Source of the DNA: Cytophagaceae bacterium
GTDB lineage: Bacteria > Bacteroidota > Bacteroidia > Flavobacteriales > Flavobacteriaceae
Length of the DNA stretch: 64,000 bases
Assembly: GCA_002710685.1 (NCBI GenBank)
Contig: PALD01000080.1
Span: 248,001 to 312,000, forward strand
Reading direction: 5' to 3'
Shown: positions 1 to 7,943 of the stretch, piece by piece
Layout: the number at the start of each line of letters is the position of its first letter
Position numbering within the stretch: the stretch's first letter is position 1
Translations under genes and position numbers: made by a program
Notes under the pieces: model-generated
The model's input: only the letters and a program-made list of their open reading frames with translations
The model's database searches: none
Told to the model about the DNA's origin: nothing

Positions 1-179
1 AATTTACGCTTTAGCTAATTTCCCAGAATCCAACCCTATTTCCCGCATCACAATTTAAAAACATTCGTAAAACCGTTATTTTAAAATATAACACGATCTA
101 CTACCGTGAAAATGGTGATGTAATTGAAATCTTATCCTTTTTCTCCAATAGACAAAATCCTAAAAAACGCAAATTGTAG
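1..179 (+). pseudogene. RelE/ParE-family toxin, C-terminal part, interrupted
   Basis: The frame ending with TAG at 177-179 encodes a tail with the pattern NP..FP.S...KNIRKTV..KYNTIYYR and then IEILSFFSNRQNPKK. This is the typical C-terminal half of Bacteroidota RelE/ParE-type toxins of toxin-antitoxin pairs, which act as mRNA nucleases or gyrase poisons. The same frame has a TAG at 12-14, only 15 codons before the NIRKTV motif, so the gene is either broken by a nonsense or frameshift change or joined to a different frame upstream. The N-terminus and any antitoxin lie outside the window. The family is inferred from motifs; whether it is truly dead cannot be decided with only 11 bases upstream of the stop. 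Confidence 0.6.
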
Positions 180-222
180 ATATCTACTTCTCCTTTTAGA
201 AGGTGCAATTCTTAGGAAACCT

Positions 223-230
223 TATCTTTG
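223..230 (+). promoter_or_regulatory. -7 box TATCTTTG upstream of rmuC
   Basis: TATCTTTG fits the Bacteroidota primary-sigma -7 consensus TAnnTTTG and lies 19 bp before the rmuC ATG. I do not see a good -33 TTG at the expected distance, so this is a weak call. Confidence 0.35.
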
Positions 231-249
231 ACTCAAACCTAATTTTCGC

Positions 250-1641
250 ATGAGCGACACATTGATTATACTTATTACGGCATTGCTCTGCCTGGGCATT
301 GGCGCATTTATAGGCAACCTCATTGCAGGACTAAAAACCAAGTCGGCGACAAGTTCACTAGAAGAAAGGCTTAACAGCCAGAAACAAAATCTAGAGCGTA
401 CAGAGCTCGCTTTCCGCGAAAGCGAAGAAACCAGAAACAATCTGAATAGCGAGATTTCGGCCTTGCAGAACAAGCTCACCGCCCGCAATGTAGAATATGA
501 AAACCTGGCTACGCGACTGCAGGAAAATAAAGACGAACTGGAAAAATTACAGGAGAAATTCACCAAGGATTTTGAAATCGTGGCAAACAAGATTCTCGAT
601 GAAAAATCCAGTAAATTCACCTTGCAGAACAAGGAGAACCTGGATATTATACTTAAACCACTTCAAGAAAAAATAAAGACATTTGAGGAAAAAGTGGAGC
701 TGACCAACAAAGAGAGTATTGACCGTCACAGCGCCATGCGCGAGCAACTTAAAAACCTTGCCGAACTCAACCAGCAAATGAGCAAGGACGCCGATAACCT
801 GACCAAAGCGCTGAAAGGTGATTCTAAAATGCAAGGAAATTGGGGCGAGCTTATCTTGACAAGAGTCCTAGAAAAATCTGGACTTGAAAAAGACCGCGAA
901 TACACCATTCAGGATAGTCACAACACCGAGGATAACAAGCGCCTGCAGACTGATGTGCTCATCCATCTGCCAGACGGCAAAAAAATGATCGTGGATAGCA
1001 AAGTATCGCTGACGGCCTTTGAACGTTTTGTGAGCGAAGAGGACGAAATGCAAAAAAAACAATACCTGCAGCAGCACATCAACTCCATCAAATTGCACGT
1101 AAAACAACTGAGCGAAAAGAACTATCACCACCTCATTGATGAAAGTCCGGATACGGTCTTTATGTTCATCCCCATCGAGCCGGCATTTGCGATTGCTTCT
1201 GCAAACGAGCCCAATTTATATGAAGATGCGTTCAGCAAACAGGTAATCATTGTGACGCCCTCTACCCTGCTGGCAGCATTGAGGTTGGTAGATAACCTTT
1301 GGCAAAACGACCGTCAAAAGAAAAATGCCATTGAAATCGCAACTCAGGCAGGAAATCTATACGATTCTTTCACCCTACTGACTGACGAACTCTTAAAATT
1401 AGGCCGCCAACTTGGGACTGTTTCTAACACCTATGAGAGCACGATGAAGAAACTTACCGGAAGAGGAAACATGATCAACCGGGTAGAAAAATTGCGTAAA
1501 CTGGGTGCCAAGGCAAGTAAACAAATCGACACTAAATTATTGAGCCGGGCCCGTGAGGAAGACATTGATGATGACGATGATGAAGATACACCAGCCCTTG
1601 AAGCCCCTAAAACCGATAACGGCAACCTATTCAATAACTAG
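250..1641 (+). CDS. rmuC: DNA recombination protein RmuC
   Basis: 463 aa. It starts with one N-terminal membrane helix (residues about 5-27), followed by a long coiled coil (about 35-200) and then the RmuC domain (about 190-420). That domain includes the stretch around GNWGELILTRVLEKSGL and the predicted nuclease-like core with DVLIHLPDGKKMIVDSKVSL. The family is thought to restrict DNA inversions and rearrangements at short inverted repeats, as a membrane-anchored nuclease-fold protein. The tail is acidic (a run of D/E near residue 440). The gene ends 3 bp before a small membrane protein gene and probably shares its transcript. It contains one copy of the palindrome family at 408-424. Confidence 0.93.
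   Translation: MSDTLIILITALLCLGIGAFIGNLIAGLKTKSATSSLEERLNSQKQNLERTELAFRESEETRNNLNSEISALQNKLTARNVEYENLATRLQENKDELEKLQEKFTKDFEIVANKILDEKSSKFTLQNKENLDIILKPLQEKIKTFEEKVELTNKESIDRHSAMREQLKNLAELNQQMSKDADNLTKALKGDSKMQGNWGELILTRVLEKSGLEKDREYTIQDSHNTEDNKRLQTDVLIHLPDGKKMIVDSKVSLTAFERFVSEEDEMQKKQYLQQHINSIKLHVKQLSEKNYHHLIDESPDTVFMFIPIEPAFAIASANEPNLYEDAFSKQVIIVTPSTLLAALRLVDNLWQNDRQKKNAIEIATQAGNLYDSFTLLTDELLKLGRQLGTVSNTYESTMKKLTGRGNMINRVEKLRKLGAKASKQIDTKLLSRAREEDIDDDDDEDTPALEAPKTDNGNLFNN
408..424. repeat. Palindrome family copy in rmuC
   Basis: CGCTTTCCGCGAAAGCG, a near-perfect inverted repeat with one extra central base, read in frame as AFRESE within the coiled-coil region. Confidence 0.7.
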
Positions 1642-1644
1642 ACC

Positions 1645-2010
1645 ATGAAAAGAGTTCTTTTAATTATCCTGGGGGTTATACTCGCACTGTTCATCGCCTT
1701 TTATACCATCGCCTATTTTGCAACATATAGCGAGGGGACCAGAGCTGGAGAACTCATAAAATTCTCCCATAAAGGCGTGATTGTAAAAACCTGGGAAGGC
1801 CAGATAAGCCAGGGGATTAGCGGTGCACAGATTTTTGATTTTTCGGTGATGGGTGGTGAAGATGAAGTTATTGAGAAAATGCAGGAGTATCAGGGAGAAT
1901 ATGTCAAGCTCACTTACGTGGAAAGGTTTACAACCTTCTTCTTTTGGGGCGACACAAAGTATTTTATCACTGATGTTGAATTAGCTCAATCGCCGCATTT
2001 TAGGAGGTAG
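1645..2010 (+). CDS. Small membrane-anchored protein of unknown function
   Basis: 121 aa. It has one N-terminal hydrophobic segment (residues about 4-26), then a soluble part likely outside the cytoplasmic membrane. Features include a G-rich stretch (SQGISGAQIFDFSV), an acidic helix and the C-terminal motif VELAQSPHFRR. It starts 3 bp after rmuC, so it is co-transcribed. I recognise the rmuC partnership as common in flavobacteria but know no function. A diverged fragment of the same C-terminus occurs at 15172-15219 with mostly synonymous differences, which shows that the tail is under protein-level constraint. Confidence 0.8.
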   Translation: MKRVLLIILGVILALFIAFYTIAYFATYSEGTRAGELIKFSHKGVIVKTWEGQISQGISGAQIFDFSVMGGEDEVIEKMQEYQGEYVKLTYVERFTTFFFWGDTKYFITDVELAQSPHFRR

Positions 2011-2098
2011 TTTTAGTCATTCATACCTCGTACCTCGTAGCTCGTAGCTCGTAGCTCGTAGCTCAAAAATCAAATAAATTACTTAAGTCTTCTCCGGT
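1963..2098. repeat. Left direct repeat flanking the amino-sugar locus
   Basis: Matches 15172-15279. The first 24 bp are coding and diverged. 1987-2031 matches 15196-15240 with one mismatch. 2060-2098 matches 15241-15279 exactly. The left copy carries 28 extra bases (2032-2059), equal to four heptamer units. It spans the 3' end of the small membrane protein gene, the intergenic spacer and the last 12 codons of nagA. Confidence 0.9.
2025..2064. repeat. Heptamer tandem repeat (agctcgt / acctcgt)
   Basis: Five full 7-bp units (acctcgt twice, agctcgt three times) plus a partial sixth unit, located between two convergent genes and ending at the nagA stop codon. The homologous right-hand repeat has one full unit (acctcgt at 15234-15240) plus the partial one, so four units were gained or lost, consistent with slipped-strand change. 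Confidence 0.8.
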
Positions 2099-3214
2099 CT
2101 TTATCGTCTGAAGAATCTTCATTTTATCTTTTTCACTCTTAAAAAGGATAAAATCTGCTGGCTCTCCTATTTGAAAATCCTTAATCGATTTGTTATTTAT
2201 GAATGATAAGGGTTTGAAGGATGCCATATCGATAGCCTCTGAAAAAGTTGTTATTCCGGTATTTACCAAATGATCAATACACCAAGTCAAGGATTGAGCC
2301 GAGCCTGCAAGCATTTGAGGGTTATCTTTTATAAAAAGTCGGCCAGAATCACTAAGTTCAACTTCGCCCCCAATATGCGTTGTGTATTTCCCAGCGGTCA
2401 AGCCCGCGAATTTTGTACAATCACTTACTAAAATACACTTTCCGTGCTTTTGCTTCAGAAATACTTTGAGTACATTTTCTGGTAGATGAAATCCATCTGC
2501 AATCAAGGAAGCCCATAAACCTTCAGCGGCAAGCTGGTCCCAAATGTAATTATGATGTCTGGGAAGTTCTAGATGTGTGGCATTTCCCAGATGTGTGGAA
2601 ATTTTGGCGCCAGCCTTAACTGCCTCATCAATTTGCAATGAAGTCGCAGCGGTATGCCCAATGGCCACCAATACACCCCAAGTAGTACATTTTTGAATAA
2701 ATTGTGCAGCATTTTCCCATTCTGGGGAGAGTGTAATCATCTTTATCCTTCCATCCGCTACATCCTGCCATTTACTAAAGAGATTCCAGTCTGGTGCCTT
2801 TATGTGTTCTAGTGGATGAGCACCTCGTGGTCCATTTTTTTTTGATAGAAAAGGGCCTTCAAGATGAATTCCCTGGATGGTTTTATTGACCAATTCATTT
2901 TGTTGACAAGCTTCATTTATCACTTTAAGCGTGGCCTGGATATGCTCATCACTATTGGTAATCAACGTGGGAAAATAGGTTGTTATCCCTACTTTCCAAA
3001 GCTGTTCAGTGACTTCAAAAACATCTTCAACGGTAAGACCATCTTCATTAAAATCAATTCCCTTAAAACCATTGACCTGCAAATCCACCAGCCCGGGAGC
3101 AATACTGTTTTCGGGAGTTCCGGTATGTTTTTCAACAGCAGTTATATAACCATTTTTAACGGTAATCTTAACCGGTTCCCGGGTTTTGTAATGAAGTCCC
3201 TCTAGCTGAATCAC
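2063..3214 (-). CDS. nagA: N-acetylglucosamine-6-phosphate deacetylase
   Basis: 383 aa, amidohydrolase superfamily. It converts GlcNAc-6-phosphate to glucosamine-6-phosphate plus acetate in the cytoplasm, feeding NagB. Visible motifs are the early PGLVDLQVNGFKGIDF segment, HLEGPFL (metal ligand Glu), AIGHTAAT and STHLGNATH (His ligands), and LVSDC with the catalytic Asp. The start is GTG at 3214. It is the last gene of a minus-strand run, 5 bp after the symporter gene. Its last 12 codons lie inside the left flanking repeat and are identical in DNA to the tail of the unrelated gene at 15264, so the C-terminus may have been reshaped by recombination. Confidence 0.93.
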   Translation of the reverse strand: MIQLEGLHYKTREPVKITVKNGYITAVEKHTGTPENSIAPGLVDLQVNGFKGIDFNEDGLTVEDVFEVTEQLWKVGITTYFPTLITNSDEHIQATLKVINEACQQNELVNKTIQGIHLEGPFLSKKNGPRGAHPLEHIKAPDWNLFSKWQDVADGRIKMITLSPEWENAAQFIQKCTTWGVLVAIGHTAATSLQIDEAVKAGAKISTHLGNATHLELPRHHNYIWDQLAAEGLWASLIADGFHLPENVLKVFLKQKHGKCILVSDCTKFAGLTAGKYTTHIGGEVELSDSGRLFIKDNPQMLAGSAQSLTWCIDHLVNTGITTFSEAIDMASFKPLSFINNKSIKDFQIGEPADFILFKSEKDKMKILQTIKTGEDLSNLFDF

Positions 3215-3219
3215 ACGCT

Positions 3220-4698
3220 TTAGTTTGATGAATTCTTTTCTAAATTAAGATGTAAATCCTTAACCACTGGCGAAACTTCTCTTTTATTTAAAAGACCAAG
3301 CCCTATATACAAAATAAGTGCTATAATCGTGGGGCCGCCCACCTGTACTGCCAGAGAATCAAAAGGAAATAACTTTAAAACTATAAATCCCATTAATCCA
3401 CCTATAATGGATATTACGGCGATTTTTCCGTCGCTTTTCGCAAAAGCAGGTAAAAGACCCAGAATCATGGGGATTGAGATGGGACCGAGTAATGCGGCGA
3501 ACCAAGAAATAATCAGCCCAAAAACACCACCAAAATACCCCGCATTCAACGCCGTGACAATGGTAAGTGACGTAAAACAAAGCGTAGTGATCCGGGCAAG
3601 TTTGAGGTTCTGTGAATTTGAAAAGCTTCTGATTTTTGGGAATAAATTGGGCAAAATATCCCTGCTTATCACCGCTGAAACCGTGTTAGAGTCTGATGCG
3701 GTCATGGATAACGTATTTGCAAATAGCGAGGCCAGGACAAGTCCCACAAGCCCTTTTGGCAGAAAATCTATTACCATTTTACCGTATGATAGCGTGGGGT
3801 CTGCCAGGTTTTCAAAAAATAAAGGCGAGGCAAACATGGGATATAAGAGGATGAGTGGCCAGATAAAATACAATAACGATGAAAGTACTGCCGCCTTGCG
3901 CGCCGTTGTGCCCGATGATGATGAAATAAAACGTGTTGCGAGGTTCCAGGTGCCGCCACTATAACTGAAAAAGTTAATGACTAACATCACCAGGGCAAAA
4001 AACACGGTATATGGACTATTGAAAAAAGCTGAATTGCCTTCGGGCAATTTATCCCACATGGAGATTAAGCCTTCAAGGCCATCATCTAATTTTATGATTA
4101 TCATGACCATCATGGTAATCCCGGCCAGTAACTGAACGATAAACTGGGCAAAATCATTCCAAACATCTGCCCAAAGACCGCCAATGGTTATATAGACCAA
4201 GGATACACTGCCCACGAGCAAAATTCCCACGGTTATTGAAGTGCCGCTAAAAACATTGAGCAATACGGCAATGGCTGCAAGTTTCCCACCCGTATCAAAT
4301 ACCTTGATAATCGCGCCGGTCCATGCAATTAACTGTTGTGTGGTAAGATTGTAACGTGTCAATAGATATTCAGTGGGAGATTGAATACCAGAATAGATAC
4401 GAAGCCTTGACCACCTTGGGGCAATATAGAATGCTGCAATCATGGTGGCAATGGCCACGGTAAAGGCCCACCAGACATATAGTGTAAAACCATGGGTGTA
4501 GGCAATTCCGGCGTAAGCCACAAAAACGGCCCCACTGTATCCAGAAACATGGTGTGAAATCCCAGAGAGCCACCAGGGCAACTTCCCTCCTGCCGTGTAG
4601 AAGTCGGCAGAATCCTTTACCCTAAAATAAGCCCATAACCCTATGGACAACAGCATTATAAAATAGATAAATAATACAACCCAATCGAGTACCTGCAT
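3220..4698 (-). CDS. Sodium/solute symporter (SSS family), probable amino-sugar importer
   Basis: 492 aa with about 13 hydrophobic helices. The N-terminal helix followed by DSADFYTAGGKLPWWLSGISHHVSGYSG matches the SSS family fold (SglT/PutP type). Such proteins use the sodium gradient to bring in sugars, sialic acid or amino acids across the inner membrane. Position between nagA and the GH20 gene argues for import of GlcNAc or another product of hexosaminidase cleavage. The substrate is inference from context. Confidence 0.88.
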   Translation of the reverse strand: MQVLDWVVLFIYFIMLLSIGLWAYFRVKDSADFYTAGGKLPWWLSGISHHVSGYSGAVFVAYAGIAYTHGFTLYVWWAFTVAIATMIAAFYIAPRWSRLRIYSGIQSPTEYLLTRYNLTTQQLIAWTGAIIKVFDTGGKLAAIAVLLNVFSGTSITVGILLVGSVSLVYITIGGLWADVWNDFAQFIVQLLAGITMMVMIIIKLDDGLEGLISMWDKLPEGNSAFFNSPYTVFFALVMLVINFFSYSGGTWNLATRFISSSSGTTARKAAVLSSLLYFIWPLILLYPMFASPLFFENLADPTLSYGKMVIDFLPKGLVGLVLASLFANTLSMTASDSNTVSAVISRDILPNLFPKIRSFSNSQNLKLARITTLCFTSLTIVTALNAGYFGGVFGLIISWFAALLGPISIPMILGLLPAFAKSDGKIAVISIIGGLMGFIVLKLFPFDSLAVQVGGPTIIALILYIGLGLLNKREVSPVVKDLHLNLEKNSSN

Positions 4699-4733
4699 AA
4701 AAATGATTTTCTATTAACAAAAAACTTCTATCC

Positions 4734-6278
4734 TCATTTTAATTTGGCCAAACGGTCACGCAAAACTTTCATGGGCTGTATTCTTATTTCATTTTGTTCT
4801 TTTATCTCGGCATCATACAAAAAACCCTTATTGAGCGAGGTGAATTTCTTGCTCAATTTATGGGCATCTTTAATAACCGTTTCCAGCGCATTAAGTACCT
4901 GTGGGGTTTGTGCCATGACAAACCCTGGTGAATTATATTGAGCTTCAATTTCCTTAAAGCTTAGGTAATTCATCCTTAAATCAGCCATAAGCCTGTAATG
5001 GTCAAACTCCGTTTTATGCTCTTTAGGGTCAATCTGGTTTATCTGTTCCTGTATTTTTGCATATTTCTCTTTAAGAAGCTTTATGCTCTTGGTCTTGACG
5101 GGTTTTCCATCTTCAATCAATTCTGGAGACCAGAACAAGAAATCTTTAAACCTTTCAATCTCGGCATTGTTGAGGCCAAACCTTTTTTTGGCGTAAGCCG
5201 AAACAAACTTCTCTGGATCTATCGGCTCCTTGCTCTTGAGGGCTTCGGCATAACTGGCAATCAAGATCCTGAAACCAGAAAGTGGATAGTTATTTCTTAT
5301 CTGCACCATATCAACAACGTCATAGCCCACATCCCAGGTAAAACCGTATAGGCCACTGGTAGACCATGAGGTCATGACCATACCCTTATAACCTGCCTCT
5401 CGGGAATAGGGTATGAAATCGCGCTGGTTGTTAAAGTGGGTTTTCCAGTTTGTGATGTACCAATTGTCAGGATGGCTACGAATGGATGGTGCGCCCCAAA
5501 AGGTAAAACCGAGTTCTTGTAATTTTGGGATATCCCCAAAATGGTTCACTTTCCAACCGTAGTTCCAGTCTACAAAAATGGTTTCCTTGGGAAGCTCCCG
5601 TGCTGCCTCGGGATGCTTTAAAATGATATCGGCCCACATGACGGGTTTTTTACCCAGGTCGATTACCAACTGGGCAATCATTTTCATGTGGTCAACAAAA
5701 AGTTTTGACTTGCCCTCTTCTTCTACCTTTTTCTGGCATTTTTCACAATGCCCCAGTAACCGTGTTTCGTCACCTCCTATGTGGATATAATCTGAATTGT
5801 GCATGGCAGCCATATCTGCAAAGAGATCTTTGAAAAGTTCACGGTTTGCCTCTACTTCCATGGGGCATAGTTGAGATATGTCTTTATCGTCTTCTTTTAA
5901 GATGCTATAGCGTGGGTTTCTTAAGATATATTCTAGATGGCCCAAGCTTTGCTGCAACGGTATCACCTGAATCCCCAGCCCGTCGCAATAAGACACAAAA
6001 TCCTTGATTTCTTCACGGGTATATGAATACTTATTGCCAATGGTCGCATGGTCTTTAAAAGGATATGTGCCCTCATACTCCATCACGATGGTGTTCATGC
6101 CAAAACCTGCAAGTTCTTTAGCAAAATCCTTGAGCGCCCCAGGGGTCATTACCTGAATACGCAGGTCAAGGTGAAATCCTTTAACCTCAAAATCATCTGT
6201 ATTCATATCTTGACCCCAGATGGATAAAGGGACCATTATGATCAACAGCATTATTTTGAGAAGATATCCAGATTTCAT
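4734..6278 (-). CDS. Beta-N-acetylhexosaminidase, glycoside hydrolase family 20
   Basis: 514 aa with a signal peptide (residues 1-22, ending near WGQD), so exported, probably periplasmic. The TIM-barrel catalytic domain begins almost at once (KGFHLDLRI), with no N-terminal GH20b domain. The family catalytic pair is seen in YIHIGGDETRL (Asp-Glu, about residue 170). It would release terminal GlcNAc or GalNAc from the non-reducing ends of oligosaccharides. It lies 35 bp from the symporter gene and 3 bp from nagB in the same operon. The compact architecture resembles the minimal GH20 enzymes more than large chitobiases. Confidence 0.86.
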   Translation of the reverse strand: MKSGYLLKIMLLIIMVPLSIWGQDMNTDDFEVKGFHLDLRIQVMTPGALKDFAKELAGFGMNTIVMEYEGTYPFKDHATIGNKYSYTREEIKDFVSYCDGLGIQVIPLQQSLGHLEYILRNPRYSILKEDDKDISQLCPMEVEANRELFKDLFADMAAMHNSDYIHIGGDETRLLGHCEKCQKKVEEEGKSKLFVDHMKMIAQLVIDLGKKPVMWADIILKHPEAARELPKETIFVDWNYGWKVNHFGDIPKLQELGFTFWGAPSIRSHPDNWYITNWKTHFNNQRDFIPYSREAGYKGMVMTSWSTSGLYGFTWDVGYDVVDMVQIRNNYPLSGFRILIASYAEALKSKEPIDPEKFVSAYAKKRFGLNNAEIERFKDFLFWSPELIEDGKPVKTKSIKLLKEKYAKIQEQINQIDPKEHKTEFDHYRLMADLRMNYLSFKEIEAQYNSPGFVMAQTPQVLNALETVIKDAHKLSKKFTSLNKGFLYDAEIKEQNEIRIQPMKVLRDRLAKLK

Positions 6279-6281
6279 GTC

Positions 6282-7061
6282 TTATTTGTTAAGATTAATA
6301 TACTGCATTGATTCTTTGGTAACCTTATATGCCGCTTTGTCAAAATAAAACATGCAATGCGGGTGTTTCCTGAGAATCGATGCCGGGCAAGAAGTAGAAA
6401 TGGGCCCCCGCAAGGTGTTCTTGACGGCTAGCCCCTTTTTATCACCCACCACGACACAATAAAGAAATCTACCATTTAAAAGTGTGGGGATGGTCAAGGT
6501 AAGCGCTGTCGTGGGCACTTCTTCAATAGCTTCAAAACAAGCATCATGCACTTGTTGTAAACGGCAATCATCATCAAGTACGACCTTTTTTAATATTTGG
6601 CTGTCGCCAAAATCAGCCACGGGCGGGTCATTAAAAGCAATGTGGCCATTTTCTCCTATTCCCAGGCATACAATGTCAATTTTGTGCATCGTGATAAGTT
6701 GAGAAAAACCATCTATCTCATCAGCGACATCATTCCATGGGTTGATCAAGTGCTTTTCCTTTACCCCTACCTTAGAAAAAAGGTTTTCCTCAAGATAGTT
6801 GGCAAAAAGTTGGGGAGCTTTTTTGGGCAGACCCAGATATTCATCCATGTTGAAGGCTATTATCTTTTTCCAGTCTATTTTGTTAGATCGTGATAAGTAA
6901 TCTAGCATTGTATCCTGGGAAGGTGCCGCTGCAAATATTATCCTTACGTTTTGTTGCCGTTCCTGTAATTCAACAATCTTATCTTCTATAGCTTTTCCTG
7001 CGGCCACTCCAGTCTTTGCAGGAGATTCAAAAACCTTAACGCTATTCTTTAAATCAAGCAT
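6282..7061 (-). CDS. nagB: Glucosamine-6-phosphate deaminase
   Basis: 259 aa. It converts glucosamine-6-phosphate to fructose-6-phosphate and ammonia, the step after NagA. Motifs are FAAAPSQDTMLDYL, AFNMDEYLGL (catalytic Asp region) and GIGENGHIAFNDPP (active-site His and neighbours). The length is normal for the short NagB form. It lies 3 bp upstream of the GH20 gene. No GlcNAc kinase is present in the operon, so the GlcNAc-6-P for this pathway must be made by a kinase encoded elsewhere. Confidence 0.93.
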   Translation of the reverse strand: MLDLKNSVKVFESPAKTGVAAGKAIEDKIVELQERQQNVRIIFAAAPSQDTMLDYLSRSNKIDWKKIIAFNMDEYLGLPKKAPQLFANYLEENLFSKVGVKEKHLINPWNDVADEIDGFSQLITMHKIDIVCLGIGENGHIAFNDPPVADFGDSQILKKVVLDDDCRLQQVHDACFEAIEEVPTTALTLTIPTLLNGRFLYCVVVGDKKGLAVKNTLRGPISTSCPASILRKHPHCMFYFDKAAYKVTKESMQYINLNK

Positions 7062-7159
7062 TTATTTTTTCAATTTATTAAAAAATTAATCCTCACCGGA
7101 AATAATCGTGCCTCCGGCAGAATTTTTTGAAAACTGACCATATCAAATTTTTCGTTTCT

Positions 7160-7939
7160 TTATTGGATTTCAAAATGATCAATGATCATTTCCTGCTCCA
7201 TATCATTGCTGGGCCTTGCCCCCTTAAACAACCACAGGTTGATCTTGATCCTTTCATCTCCCGCTGGGGGAATATTATCTCCCGTATAACTCCATTCACT
7301 GATTACATCATCTGCCCCTGGGGTCAATGTATGGCCTAGATAACTTCCAAATTCAATTACATCAGCCTGCCAATCAAAATAATGTGTGGAGAGTTTTCCA
7401 TTTAGATTCAGGCCATAACGTGATTTATTTCCTGCTAGATAGGATGGTTGAATGGCAAATTGTGAATTTTCATTTTCATCTTGGGACCACTTGGAAAATT
7501 CAATATCGATTTCCTCTTCGTCGTTAGTGTATGAAAAAAGCCCCCCCACAACATTTTTATCAAGTGCATCAACATTGCTCGCCACATAGAAAACATATTT
7601 TTTGAATCCGTATGAATTGCGCAAGGTTATACCTGCACATGACCATAGGCCGGCATTTTCAGTAATCTTAAGATGCAGGCGACCTTGATTATCAACCCAT
7701 ACATTTTCTTCTGAATCTGAAAAGTAATTAGGGCCAGGCCCCGCTGTTTTATCATCAGTATCCCTCACGATCCATTCATATCCTGAGAATTCTATGATCC
7801 TTGTACTGTTGACGGGCGTGGGTATTTCTTCTTGTTCCTGGGAAGAACTACAGGCTGCCAGAAACATCACTACCAGTACACAGTTTACATATCTATATCC
7901 CGTGTGGGACTTTTTAGAATTTTTAAGTCTATACATCAT
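7160..7939 (-). CDS. GH16-like lipoprotein (concanavalin-A-like glucanase fold)
   Basis: 259 aa with a lipoprotein signal: hydrophobic stretch then FLAACSSS, Cys at about residue 30. The domain from about 45 to 259 has the beta-sandwich pattern of family 16, including the E-x-D-x-E catalytic motif in EEIDIEFSKW, with nucleophile and acid/base glutamates intact. Such enzymes cleave beta-1,3/1,4 glycans (laminarin, agar, carrageenan or host-type galactans); the substrate here is unknown. Only 4 bp separate it from the upstream lipoprotein gene. A second start codon lies one codon downstream. Probably outer-membrane anchored and surface exposed, acting before the GH20 enzyme. Confidence 0.75.
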   Translation of the reverse strand: MMYRLKNSKKSHTGYRYVNCVLVVMFLAACSSSQEQEEIPTPVNSTRIIEFSGYEWIVRDTDDKTAGPGPNYFSDSEENVWVDNQGRLHLKITENAGLWSCAGITLRNSYGFKKYVFYVASNVDALDKNVVGGLFSYTNDEEEIDIEFSKWSQDENENSQFAIQPSYLAGNKSRYGLNLNGKLSTHYFDWQADVIEFGSYLGHTLTPGADDVISEWSYTGDNIPPAGDERIKINLWLFKGARPSNDMEQEMIIDHFEIQ

Positions 7940-7943
7940 CTAG

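Noticed and set aside
2-58. Alternative frame of the toxin tail (FPESNPISR)
   Set aside because: It looks toxin-like, but ends in TAA at 56-58 and is not in frame with the conserved NIRKTV...IYYR block. The other frame already fits the family pattern across this stretch.
2025-2064. CRISPR-like array
   Set aside because: Seven-bp units in direct tandem with no spacers; a simple tandem repeat.
2864-3205. Plus-strand open frame of 113 codons inside nagA
   Set aside because: Shadow of a strongly conserved enzyme gene on the other strand; no family resemblance.
3329-3964. Plus-strand open frame of 211 codons inside the symporter gene
   Set aside because: Long but antisense to a clear membrane transporter, with low-complexity composition typical of a mirrored hydrophobic gene.
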